Source of the DNA: CAZKUR01 sp964556005
GTDB taxonomy: Bacteria > Bacteroidota > Ignavibacteria > Ignavibacteriales > Ignavibacteriaceae
Assembly (NCBI GenBank): GCA_964556005.1
Contig: CAZKUR010000015.1
Coordinates: 1 to 64,000, forward strand
Direction: 5' to 3'
Length of the DNA stretch: 64,000 bases
The position numbers and the translations under genes were made by a program. The notes below the pieces were generated by a model, which searched no databases, was not told the origin of the DNA, and saw only the letters and a program-made list of their open reading frames with translations. Below are positions 27,583 to 36,536 of the stretch, one piece after another; the first letter of the stretch is position 1, and the number at the start of each line of letters is the position of its first letter.

Positions 27583-30222
27583 ATGAAGAAAAAGCTGATA
27601 CCTATTATCATTATTTCGTTTTTTGTGCTAATTTTAAGCTCTTGTTCCGGAAATCGGGAAATAACAAAAGAGACGAAAATAGTACAAAATAAAAAACCTG
27701 CAAAAAGCGGAAGTATTGTTTCGGAATTACTTGAGCAGGCAAGGCAGTATTATGTTGCAGCTCTTTCAACAACATCAGACAAAAAGAATATTTCCGGTAC
27801 GGTTTCTAACTTTGAAGCTGCACTTAGAATAATAAATAATCTAAGTTATTATCCCGGCATTGAACAGAATGAAGCTTATGCCGAATTGGAAAAATCGATT
27901 ATTGATGATTATAAAGAATATGTAGACGGTTTACCGGAATTGCCGGTAGATGTTTCCTTTGCTGCTCTGGAAGAATGGATGGGGAAATCGATGCAGGAAA
28001 TTCAGGTTAACGGCAAAGAAACTTCAACAAAACAATATATTATAAAAGCCGACGTTCCGCTGGAAGTAAATTCATATGTTCAGCAATGGCTTGATTATTT
28101 TACAGGCAAGGGTAAGCAGCATTTAGAACTCTGGCTGCAAAGGTCAGGGCGTTATTTCCCTGAAATGAAAAAAATCTTTGAAGAGGAACAAGTTCCAAAA
28201 CAACTTTTATATTTGAGCATGGTTGAGAGCGGGCTGAACCCGATGGCAAGGTCGTGGGCAAGTGCCGTTGGAATGTGGCAATTTATCAGGTCTACAGGCA
28301 AGTTATATGGTTTGGAATCCGGTTTTTATTTTGATGAAAGAAGAGATCCTGCTAAATCTACGAGAGCCGCAGCAAGACATTTAAAAGACCTTTATAATTC
28401 TTTGGGCGATTGGTATTTGACATTGGCGGCTTATAATGCAGGAGAGGGAAGAGTTCAAAGAGCAATTATTAGGTCAGGCTCGACAAACTTTTGGGAATTG
28501 AGAAGATATTTACCACGTGAAACTAGAAATTACGTTCCCCAGTTCATCGCAGTTTGCTTAATTTCAATGGACCCGGCCAAGTATGGTTTCAATGACATTC
28601 AAATGGAAAAGCCTTTAGATTATGATACATACAAAATAAACGATGCAATCGATTTATCTTATTTAGCCAATTGCGCTGGAACAGATGTTAATACTTTGCA
28701 GGAATTAAATCCTGAGTTAACACAGTTATGTACACCAAAAAATTATCCCGGCGGATATCTTCTAAAAATTCCTAAAGGTACTTATCAAACATTTGCTGCA
28801 AATATCGTTAACATTCCGGAAAGCGCTAAGAGGAATTTTTTAGTTTATACTGTTAGAAGAAGAGACAACTTGGGCCGCATTGCTCATCGTTACGGAATTT
28901 CAATTTATGATCTTGCACAGGCAAATGATATTTCAATACATTCCAGAATATATCCGGGCGTAAGATTGAAAATTCCTGTTCTAACTCAGTCTAACGATGA
29001 TTTTGCATATAATACAAATACGGAAACTGCTGTGGATAGCGATTCAATCTATGTTTCACCGTATCTGACTTTGAAGAGCAATTCTCCTGATTCCGATTCA
29101 ACTGCATCCGACAGCGAAGTTATTACGACTGCTGCTATGGATGATACTTCTGCTTCACCCGAAAGTTTGATGGTAGCTAATAAATTCTTAACTAAAACAA
29201 ATCCTTATACCTCGGATATAACTCCGAAAGATTTAGTCCCTGTTGATTACCATGTTAAGAAGCACGACAGTTTGCTTGGTATAGCTGATATGTTCAACGC
29301 AAGAATAAGCGATATTAGAAATTGGAATAACATTCCCTATACATCCAGCATTTCGGTTGGCCAGAACTTGACAATCTACGTTCCGGTAGATAAAAAAGAT
29401 TTTTATGCAAGCATGGATAACCAAACGCCGATTGAAAAACAGATAACAAAAAATACGATATCTTCATCTTCGAATTCATGGGTTTATCATAGAATTAGAA
29501 GAGGCGAGACTCTCAGCTATATTGCTTCGATGTATGATGTTGATGTAGCTTCGATTAAAGAGTGGAATAATTTATACGGGAACAGAATTTATGCGGGACA
29601 AAGAATTAAAATCCTTTCCGATAAATCGATGGCAAACTATACTTCGTACGACAATTCTTCATCTACCAATACTCAAATTTTCAAGTATAGAGTTAAGCCC
29701 GGCGATACCATTAGTGAAATAGCCGAGAAATTCGGTGTATCAACAGTGCTGATACGAAATTGGAATCATTTGAGCGATAATCATATAGTTGCAGGAAAGT
29801 ATTTAAAAATATTCAGTAATCAAAAAACTTCATCTCTTGGCGATAATACAGTAAAAACATCCGCAAATATCAATTATTATAAAATTAAACAAGGCGACAC
29901 TATAGGAGAGATTGCAGAACATTTCAAAGTTTCAACCGCTAAAATCCGCAGGTGGAACGGCTTGAGAACAAATAAAATTATTGCCGGTGATGAGCTAAAA
30001 ATTTATTCCAATGCCGATGTAAATGATATTCCGGAAAATTCTAAGAATGTTAAGAAATCAAATATAATTGCCAAACGTTCGGGAAATGTTCACCATGTAC
30101 GATCCGGCGAATCTTTATATTCGATTGCAAAACAATATAATACAACAGTCGACAGATTAAAATCAGTTAACGGAATGAAGAATAATAAAATTAAAGCAGG
30201 CCAGGATTTAATTATTGAATAA
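27583..30222 (+). CDS. mltD: MltD-like lytic transglycosylase lipoprotein with six LysM repeats
   Basis: An 879-residue lipoprotein (ILSSCSGN, Cys at about residue 22). After a ~180-residue helical region comes an SLT domain. Its catalytic Glu is in LSMVESGLNP, followed by ASAVGMWQFI and LAAYNAGEGRV. The C-terminal half holds six clear LysM units beginning LVYTVRRRDNL, VDYHVKKHDSL, VYHRIRRGETL, KYRVKPGDTI, YYKIKQGDTI and HHVRSGESL, linked by Ser/Thr/Asp-rich spacers. A degenerate seventh unit may lie directly after the SLT domain. It cleaves peptidoglycan glycan strands; E. coli MltD has only two LysM units. Confidence 0.92.
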   Translation: MKKKLIPIIIISFFVLILSSCSGNREITKETKIVQNKKPAKSGSIVSELLEQARQYYVAALSTTSDKKNISGTVSNFEAALRIINNLSYYPGIEQNEAYAELEKSIIDDYKEYVDGLPELPVDVSFAALEEWMGKSMQEIQVNGKETSTKQYIIKADVPLEVNSYVQQWLDYFTGKGKQHLELWLQRSGRYFPEMKKIFEEEQVPKQLLYLSMVESGLNPMARSWASAVGMWQFIRSTGKLYGLESGFYFDERRDPAKSTRAAARHLKDLYNSLGDWYLTLAAYNAGEGRVQRAIIRSGSTNFWELRRYLPRETRNYVPQFIAVCLISMDPAKYGFNDIQMEKPLDYDTYKINDAIDLSYLANCAGTDVNTLQELNPELTQLCTPKNYPGGYLLKIPKGTYQTFAANIVNIPESAKRNFLVYTVRRRDNLGRIAHRYGISIYDLAQANDISIHSRIYPGVRLKIPVLTQSNDDFAYNTNTETAVDSDSIYVSPYLTLKSNSPDSDSTASDSEVITTAAMDDTSASPESLMVANKFLTKTNPYTSDITPKDLVPVDYHVKKHDSLLGIADMFNARISDIRNWNNIPYTSSISVGQNLTIYVPVDKKDFYASMDNQTPIEKQITKNTISSSSNSWVYHRIRRGETLSYIASMYDVDVASIKEWNNLYGNRIYAGQRIKILSDKSMANYTSYDNSSSTNTQIFKYRVKPGDTISEIAEKFGVSTVLIRNWNHLSDNHIVAGKYLKIFSNQKTSSLGDNTVKTSANINYYKIKQGDTIGEIAEHFKVSTAKIRRWNGLRTNKIIAGDELKIYSNADVNDIPENSKNVKKSNIIAKRSGNVHHVRSGESLYSIAKQYNTTVDRLKSVNGMKNNKIKAGQDLIIE

Positions 30223-30286
30223 ATAATTATTTTTTGTTTCTTTTGAATCAACAAAAGGAGATATTTATTACATAACATAAATTACA

Positions 30287-30378
30287 TAAGCCGTTAGGGG
30301 TGTTGTTCCCTGTGGAATAGCTGAGATCATACCCTTAAACCTGATCTGGATAATACCAGCGTAGGGAAACGGGCTAAA
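30287..30378 (+). promoter_or_regulatory. TPP (THI-element) riboswitch aptamer
   Basis: The thi-box core is present: GCTGAGATCATACCCTT, then ACCTGATCTGGATAATACCA and GCGTAGGGA. The closing P1 helix is formed by AGCC-GTT (from 30289) and AACGGGCT (30368-30375) with one bulged base. It lies 57 bp before a TonB receptor gene and controls the thiamine operon downstream. Confidence 0.96.
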
Positions 30379-30420
30379 GAATAATTAAAGTTTTAGCCGT
30401 TTCTTGACGGCTTTTTTTAT
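30372..30420 (+). terminator. Riboswitch expression platform: antiterminator and terminator
   Basis: GGCTAAA (30372-30378) can pair with TTTAGCC (30392-30398), forming an antiterminator. This uses bases of the P1 3' strand and also the 5' arm of the terminator AGCCGT (30395-30400)/ACGGCT (30407-30412), which is followed by seven T's. With TPP bound, P1 keeps GGGCT and the terminator can form; without TPP the antiterminator wins. This points to transcription attenuation. Confidence 0.85.
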
Positions 30421-30434
30421 TAGGAGAGGAGAAA

Positions 30435-32906
30435 ATGAAAAACTTGATTATTCTTTTTTTAATTTTAAATGGGGTAATCTTTTCACAGGAAAATAAGATT
30501 AAGGGAAAAATTATCGATTCGCAAACCTCAAATCCGTTACCTGATGCTAACTTATTTATTAAAGATCATCCGGAAACCGGAACCGTTTCTCATAAAAACG
30601 GGACTTTTGAATTGACAGGAAATTTTTCTATGAAGGATACTTTAATCGCAAGTTATATCGGGTATGAAGAACAAATGATCCCGTTAAAAAATGAAAGTGA
30701 TCCTAATTCTATTCTTATAAAATTAGTTGTCGAAATTATCCCTTCTCAAACCGTGCTGGTCGAAGGAAGTGTTGGAAAAACCGGTACAACCCCTATTACA
30801 TTTTCAAAAATTCAGAGAAGTGAAATTCAGCAGGATTATACAGTTCAGGATATTCCGAAATATTTAAGCAGGCTTCCCTCAACAACTTTTTATTCCGAGA
30901 ACGGAAACGGAATCGGGTACAATTATTTAAGTATACGAGGTTTTGATCAAAGAAGAATTTCGGTATCGATAAACGGAATACCTCAAAACGATCCGGAAGA
31001 TCATAATGTTTACTGGCTGGATTTTCCCGATCTACTAGCAAGCACAGATTTGATTCAGGTTCAAAGGGGGGCAGGTTCCGGTGTTTCCAGCTATCCTGCA
31101 ATCGGCGGATCGATAAATTTTATTACTTCTAATTTTAGCAATGATCCGAAAATAAATTTTTCCGCTTCGACAGGCTCATACAATACAAGAAAATACAGTG
31201 CTGCATTTTCAAGCGGACTTTTAGACAATAAGTATTCTATTTATGCAAGAATTTCTCAAATTTTAAGCAGCGGATACAGATACAATTCGTGGGTTAAATT
31301 CAATTCATATTATTTATCTGCTGTTAGGTACGATGATAACTTAACCACACAAGTAAATTTTTACGGCGGACCGATTGCCGACGGTTTAGCGTACACCGGA
31401 TTACCTAAGTTTGCCATTAAAAATAAAAATTTAAGAACGGAAAACTATTCTTACTGGGAGACAGACAATAATCAATACACTTATACCGTTTTAAGAAAAC
31501 CGGAAGAAATAGAAAATTTTTCTCAGCCTCATTATGAAATACTCAACGAAATAAAATTAAATAAATCCATCACTTTCAATTCAGCTTTATTTTTGGTTAC
31601 CGGCAACGGATTTTTCAATTACGACGGTACAGGACTCGATACAACAGCTTTACATTTAACATCTCAGTTCGGATTTCATCCAACAGCAAACCCATCGGAT
31701 ATTTTAATTAAAGCTGAAGTCGATAATACTCAATATGGCTGGATTCCCAAGTTTAGCTTTAAGCATGAAAACGGAGAATTGATTATCGGCGGCGAACTAA
31801 GGTTTCATAAATCAACTCATTGGGGAAGCGTCAATTATGCATCAAACCTTCCGGAAGGATTAACTCCTGATTATCGTGTGTACTATTTCAACGGTGGAAA
31901 AAATATTATTAACGGTTTTGTCCATGAAACGTATACACTAAATGAGCATTGGAACATTTTAGGTGAACTCCAATTAGCTTATCACAAATACTCATTTTAT
32001 AACGAGCATTTCAATCATTATACTTTTAATATTAAAGGGCTCTATTTTAATCCGAGATTTGGAGTTAATTATAAGTTTAATCCGCAGCAAAATGTTTACG
32101 TTTCATATGCAAGAGTAACAAGAGAACCCCGCCTAAGCACTTATTATCCCGGCGAAGAATCTATCTGGGGATCAACTCCTCAATTCATACAAAATTCCGA
32201 CGGTTCATATAATTTCAGCCAGCCGTATGTAAAACCGGAAACAATGAATGATATTGAAGCCGGGTATTCGATAAATGAGAGGAATTTCAATATTACTCTA
32301 AATTTATATTACATGCTGTTTGATAATGAAATAGTAAATAACGGAAAGCTCGATATTTTTGGTCAGCCGACAACCGGGAATATTAACAGTACAATTCACC
32401 GCGGAATTGAATTATCCGGCTCAGTAAATATGCCTGAGAATTTTTCTCTCTTTTCTAATTTTACCTGGAGCAAGAATTATATAAATAAAGGTGATTATTT
32501 TATCGATCAGAATAATTTTATTGATTTAAGCGGAAATAGGATAAACGGTTTTCCCGATTTTTTGTTTAACTTTGGTTTAAGCTATAACAACAACGGATTG
32601 TTCGCCCAATTAATGGGACGATATATCGGCAAATTTTATTCGGATAATTATGATTCAAAACTTTCTGAGGATTTAGCTAAACATCCGGGATTTGTGAGCT
32701 ATACAGATAATGTAAATGACGCATATTTTACGGCAGATTTTTTTGCAAGCTACGAAGTTGAAGTATTCAGCGCATTAAATAAAAGTAAAATATTCATTCA
32801 GGTAAATAACATTTTTGATAATTTGTACTCTGCTAATGCCATCGGTGCGGAGTTTTTCCCGGCAGCGGAAAGAAATTTCCTTGTCGGAATAAAATTAGGA
32901 TTATAA
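30435..32906 (+). CDS. TonB-dependent outer-membrane receptor, probably for thiamine or a precursor
   Basis: An 823-residue protein: signal peptide (cleavage near IFSQE), a carboxypeptidase-regulatory-like domain (IKGKIIDSQTSNPLPDANL), a plug (YLSIRGFDQRRISVSINGIP, then IQVQRGAGSGVSSYPAIGGSINF) and a 22-strand-type beta barrel ending in FFPAAERNFLVGIKLGL. The TPP riboswitch in its leader and the thiamine pyrophosphokinase gene downstream point to uptake of thiamine or a related compound; TPP-regulated TonB receptors are known in Bacteroidota. A GGAGAGGAG ribosome-binding site precedes the ATG. Confidence 0.9.
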   Translation: MKNLIILFLILNGVIFSQENKIKGKIIDSQTSNPLPDANLFIKDHPETGTVSHKNGTFELTGNFSMKDTLIASYIGYEEQMIPLKNESDPNSILIKLVVEIIPSQTVLVEGSVGKTGTTPITFSKIQRSEIQQDYTVQDIPKYLSRLPSTTFYSENGNGIGYNYLSIRGFDQRRISVSINGIPQNDPEDHNVYWLDFPDLLASTDLIQVQRGAGSGVSSYPAIGGSINFITSNFSNDPKINFSASTGSYNTRKYSAAFSSGLLDNKYSIYARISQILSSGYRYNSWVKFNSYYLSAVRYDDNLTTQVNFYGGPIADGLAYTGLPKFAIKNKNLRTENYSYWETDNNQYTYTVLRKPEEIENFSQPHYEILNEIKLNKSITFNSALFLVTGNGFFNYDGTGLDTTALHLTSQFGFHPTANPSDILIKAEVDNTQYGWIPKFSFKHENGELIIGGELRFHKSTHWGSVNYASNLPEGLTPDYRVYYFNGGKNIINGFVHETYTLNEHWNILGELQLAYHKYSFYNEHFNHYTFNIKGLYFNPRFGVNYKFNPQQNVYVSYARVTREPRLSTYYPGEESIWGSTPQFIQNSDGSYNFSQPYVKPETMNDIEAGYSINERNFNITLNLYYMLFDNEIVNNGKLDIFGQPTTGNINSTIHRGIELSGSVNMPENFSLFSNFTWSKNYINKGDYFIDQNNFIDLSGNRINGFPDFLFNFGLSYNNNGLFAQLMGRYIGKFYSDNYDSKLSEDLAKHPGFVSYTDNVNDAYFTADFFASYEVEVFSALNKSKIFIQVNNIFDNLYSANAIGAEFFPAAERNFLVGIKLGL

Positions 32907-32917
32907 AAAATAATAAA

Positions 32918-33571
32918 ATGAAAAAGTGCTTAATTCTCGGAAGCGGTAATGCGCCTTCAAACGGTGTGATCTCTTTTTTACAGTCAAAAGGTTATGATAA
33001 ACTTTTTTGTGCGGATGGGGGAGCAAACGCTGCGAGAAAATTAGGCTTAAAACCTAATTATATAATTGGTGATCTGGATTCGATTAGTGAATCGACACTT
33101 AAATATTTTAATAAAGTTTCAAAGATAATTAAGATCAGCAGGCAGAATGATACGGATGTTGAAAAATGCTTGAAATTTGTAATATCAAAAAAATTTGACG
33201 AAGTTATTTTACTCGGAGTTACTGGAGATAGGTTGGATCATACTTATTGCAATCTTGGAATTGTACTGAAATTTTTTAGCAAAATAAAAATTAAATTAAT
33301 TGCGGAAAATTCAATCTTAATCCCATATCAAGGGAATATCAAATTTCCAACTTTAAAAGGTGAAACAATTTCTCTTTATGGTTTCGATGAAAAAACTAAA
33401 ATAACTTCAAAAAATCTTAAATATCCTTTAAAAAATGTATCACTTCCTTTCGGTAAAAAGGAAAGTACAAGTAACGTAGCTGCCTCAACTGAAGTTGAAT
33501 TAAAAATTACCGGGGGTAGAATTTTTGTAATCAGGGATTTTAAAGTAGTAAAAAGGAATGGTCTCTTTTAG
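32918..33571 (+). CDS. thiN: Thiamine pyrophosphokinase
   Basis: A 217-residue enzyme of the TPK family. It has FCADGGANAARKLGL, PNYIIGDLDSIS and RQNDTDVEKCLKF, which bind ATP and Mg, and GVTGDRLDHTYCN. The C-terminal beta domain contains the thiamine-binding strands, with PFGKKESTSNVAASTEVEL. It converts thiamine directly to TPP, so the operon can use imported thiamine. It starts 11 bp after the receptor gene and overlaps the symporter by 14 bp. Confidence 0.92.
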   Translation: MKKCLILGSGNAPSNGVISFLQSKGYDKLFCADGGANAARKLGLKPNYIIGDLDSISESTLKYFNKVSKIIKISRQNDTDVEKCLKFVISKKFDEVILLGVTGDRLDHTYCNLGIVLKFFSKIKIKLIAENSILIPYQGNIKFPTLKGETISLYGFDEKTKITSKNLKYPLKNVSLPFGKKESTSNVAASTEVELKITGGRIFVIRDFKVVKRNGLF

Positions 33572-34961
33572 TTCTCTCGATATTTTTATCATTATATTAT
33601 TTTTTATTTCCGTCATTTCAATCGGTTTTATTTCCGGCAGGAAGTTAGGAACGGAAGCAGATGAATATTTACTCTCCGGCAGAAAAGTCGGACTTTTCTT
33701 ATTTATTTTAACAAATGTTTCCACATGGTACGGAGGTATCCTTGGAGTTGGGGAGTTTACTTATCGTTACGGCTTGTTAAGCTGGTTCACGCAGGGTTTC
33801 CCTTATTATTTCTTTGCTTTTTTATTTGCGCTTTTCTTTGCAAAAAAAATTCGTGAAGCGTCGCTCTTTACTATTCCTGATAAGCTGCATGAAATTTACG
33901 GAAAAAAAATAGGATTGTTATCAGCAGTACTTGTTTTCATCCTGGTTTCTCCTGCACCGTATTTATTGATGACAGGAAGCTTAATAAAATTAATATTTGG
34001 AACTGGAATTATTTTAAGTTTAATTATCGGGTTACTGCTGTCAATAGCATATCTTTTCCACGGCGGATTCAGATCAAATATTTATGCCGATGCGCTTCAA
34101 TTTTTTGTTATGTTTATCGGATTTATAATTATTTTGATTTTTTCTGGAGCAAAATTCGGAGGGATGACTTTTTTACAAAGCAACTTACCTCCCGATCATT
34201 TAAAATTGACAGGAGGTGCATCTCCAACATTCATAATTGTTTGGTTTTTAATTGCACTCTGGACTTTTGCTGATCCCGGCTTTCACCAAAGATGTTATGC
34301 AGCTAAAACAGGTAATGTAGCAGTAAAGGGGATTCTTATCTCAATTTTTTTCTGGGCATTGTTTGATTTTTTAACAACATCAACCGGTTTATATTCAAAA
34401 GCAGTTTTAAAGAATATTTCGCAGCCTGTTTTATCTTTTCCATTATTGGCTGAAAACGTTTTAGGCCCAGGATTTAAGGGAATATTTTATGCGGCATTGT
34501 TTGCCACCATAATGTCCACATTAAACAGTTTTTTATTTTTAAGTGCAACTACAATAGGACGGGATTTTATTTTTCGACTGAGAAAAAATTCCGTAGAGAA
34601 ATATTTAAAAAAATATACGGTAATCGGTTTAATTCTTTCCGGAATTGTTTCGGTTCTGCTGGCATATTATATTCCATCCGTTATTGAGATCTGGTACACA
34701 ATCGGTTCATTATGCATACCGGGTATTATACTTCCGGTTATCAGCGCTTACTATCCGAAATTTCGAGTAAGTAATAATATAATTTTAACCGAAATTATTG
34801 CCGCAGTAGGATCAAGTACAATGTGGTATTTTTTCAGGAATGAATTTTCAAATATTACGGTGCTAAATGAAATTGAACCGATGCTTGTCGGCTTATCAAT
34901 TGCTTTGTTAATTCATATTTGTGGGTTAATGTTTAAGTTGTTTTCGTTTAATCAGCGATAG
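33558..34961 (+). CDS. Sodium:solute symporter (SSF), candidate thiamine transporter
   Basis: A 467-residue inner-membrane protein with about 12-13 hydrophobic segments. SSF features are GRKLGTEADEYLLSGRKVG, NVSTWYGGILGVGEF, FTIPDKLHEIYGKKIG and ADPGFHQRCYAAKT. It overlaps thiN by 14 bp and shares the TPP-riboswitch operon, so the inferred substrate is thiamine or a precursor. SSF proteins have been predicted as thiamine transporters in some other lineages. The final 36 bases overlap the end of the convergent terC gene. Confidence 0.87.
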   Translation: MVSFSSLDIFIIILFFISVISIGFISGRKLGTEADEYLLSGRKVGLFLFILTNVSTWYGGILGVGEFTYRYGLLSWFTQGFPYYFFAFLFALFFAKKIREASLFTIPDKLHEIYGKKIGLLSAVLVFILVSPAPYLLMTGSLIKLIFGTGIILSLIIGLLLSIAYLFHGGFRSNIYADALQFFVMFIGFIIILIFSGAKFGGMTFLQSNLPPDHLKLTGGASPTFIIVWFLIALWTFADPGFHQRCYAAKTGNVAVKGILISIFFWALFDFLTTSTGLYSKAVLKNISQPVLSFPLLAENVLGPGFKGIFYAALFATIMSTLNSFLFLSATTIGRDFIFRLRKNSVEKYLKKYTVIGLILSGIVSVLLAYYIPSVIEIWYTIGSLCIPGIILPVISAYYPKFRVSNNIILTEIIAAVGSSTMWYFFRNEFSNITVLNEIEPMLVGLSIALLIHICGLMFKLFSFNQR

Positions 34962-35852
34962 TACTATTGAACCTGCAAGAAAGAAAATAATTATTGATAA
35001 CGAGACGACTGTGGGTATTTTAATTATTTCGTTTAAAAGCATTTTTACACCGACATAGAATAAAATAATTGCAACTCCATATTTTAGATAAGTAAACAGT
35101 TCCACCACTCCGGCTAAAGCAAAATATAATGCACGGAGGCCAAGAACAGCAAAAATATTTGATGAAATAATTATAAAAGTATCGGTTGTGATAGCAATGA
35201 CCGCCGGAATTGAATCAACGGCAAAAATAATATCGGAAGTTTCGATCAAAGCTAAAGTTAAAAGCATATAAGTAATAAAAACTTTCCCGTTTTGTTTGAC
35301 GAGAAATTTTCTTCCCTCGTATGACGGCAGAAGCTTAAAATGTTTTGTAAAAAATTTTATTACTAGATTATTTTCTTTATCGATTGATTCCTCTTTACCA
35401 AAAGCCATTTTGTAAGCGGCATAAAGCAGAATTATCCCGAAAATATAAATGACCGGGTGAAATATATTTATTAACCCGACGCCGATTAAAATAAAGGCAA
35501 TTCTAAAAATTATAGCGCCCAATATTCCCCATTTTAAAACATGCGGCTGATGTTCTGCGGGAACGCTCATTACCCTGAAAATCATCAAGAACACAAATAA
35601 GTTATCGACTGATAAAGATTTTTCAATCAAGTAACCTGTTAAAAATTCAAGCGCTCTTTCATGTCCGTTTTTTAGAAAAAGAAATATAAAGAGATCAAAC
35701 AAAAGAGAAGTGCAAATCCAAACTGCGCTCCAGATAAGGCTGGATTTTAAAGTTATTTTTCCCCATCGGTGTTCGGTTACATAAAGATCAATAAAGAAGA
35801 GGATTGCAACAATTACCGAAAATATTATCCAGAAAACAAATTCATTATACAA
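34926..35852 (-). CDS. TerC/Alx family integral membrane protein
   Basis: A 308-residue protein with about eight or nine hydrophobic segments. The family signature EKSLSVDNLFVFLMIF lies near residue 93, and a second conserved block is LIETSDIIFAVDSIPAVIA, supplying membrane-embedded acidic residues. TerC/Alx proteins handle metal ions, notably manganese efflux, at the inner membrane; older annotations say tellurite resistance. It is 15 bp after pdaD and overlaps the convergent symporter tail. No ter operon or yybP-ykoY riboswitch is seen. Confidence 0.9.
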   Translation of the reverse strand: MYNEFVFWIIFSVIVAILFFIDLYVTEHRWGKITLKSSLIWSAVWICTSLLFDLFIFLFLKNGHERALEFLTGYLIEKSLSVDNLFVFLMIFRVMSVPAEHQPHVLKWGILGAIIFRIAFILIGVGLINIFHPVIYIFGIILLYAAYKMAFGKEESIDKENNLVIKFFTKHFKLLPSYEGRKFLVKQNGKVFITYMLLTLALIETSDIIFAVDSIPAVIAITTDTFIIISSNIFAVLGLRALYFALAGVVELFTYLKYGVAIILFYVGVKMLLNEIIKIPTVVSLSIIIFFLAGSIVLSLIKRKQLKH

Positions 35853-35867
35853 ATCATAACCATTATT

Positions 35868-36413
35868 TTAGGGTAAAAGTATTCCGGCGGCTAAAACAGT
35901 AGTCCACAATCCGTTTTTATCGCCCTCCGCAGATTGTGTGATGTTAAACGAGCGGACAATTTTTCCGGACATTTTATAAATATTTTCTCTTTCACTCCAG
36001 TCGGTGTCGGGATTAAACTCAACTCCGAGAGTTGTTGCAAGCATTGTTGCTGCCAAATCTTCCGCATATTCTCCGGCTAATTTTTCGGTTTGCCCGAAGG
36101 GATGATGTTCGGATAAATAACCGTAATTTGAGCTGTCTGCAGGCAGTGCAACACCGATAGAAGAAGCAATTAATCTGTTCGGCTCGTTGGTAGAGTTTCT
36201 TGCCATTACACAAAATGTAATTTGTCCCGGGCTTAATTCTTTAAGACCTTCTTCTTTGCTTATTCGTTTGCATCCAACCGGGAAAATGCTGCTTACTGTA
36301 ACGAGGTTGCAGATTTCTATCCCTGCATTCCTCAGCGCCAATTCAAATGATGTTAAATATTCTTTATGTTTTCCAACCCCTTTTGTAAAAAATATTCTTG
36401 AAGGAACATACAA
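35868..36413 (-). CDS. pdaD: Pyruvoyl-dependent arginine decarboxylase
   Basis: A 181-residue proenzyme of the PvlArgDC family. It has an N-terminal FFTKGVGKHKEYLTSFELAL, the self-cleavage serine pair in TVSSIFPVGCK that yields the pyruvoyl group, and CVMARNSTNEPNRLIASSIGVALP. It decarboxylates arginine to agmatine for polyamine synthesis. No agmatinase or spermidine synthase is nearby. AGGAGATGA lies just before the ATG as a ribosome-binding site. Confidence 0.92.
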   Translation of the reverse strand: MYVPSRIFFTKGVGKHKEYLTSFELALRNAGIEICNLVTVSSIFPVGCKRISKEEGLKELSPGQITFCVMARNSTNEPNRLIASSIGVALPADSSNYGYLSEHHPFGQTEKLAGEYAEDLAATMLATTLGVEFNPDTDWSERENIYKMSGKIVRSFNITQSAEGDKNGLWTTVLAAGILLP

Positions 36414-36536
36414 ATTATCATCTCCTTTCTAATTTGTTTTCAGATTTTAATTCTAAACTCATTTATTGGATTATCATTTATGCACTATGACTTACCCATC
36501 TTCATTTGGCAGTCACGGTCGTCAGTTTGTACTTTC

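Noticed and set aside
30223..30270. CTTTTG/CAAAAG dyad after the transglycosylase gene as a terminator
   Set aside because: The stem is short and weak and has no T-run; the overlapping GGAG-like sequence is not followed by a start codon.
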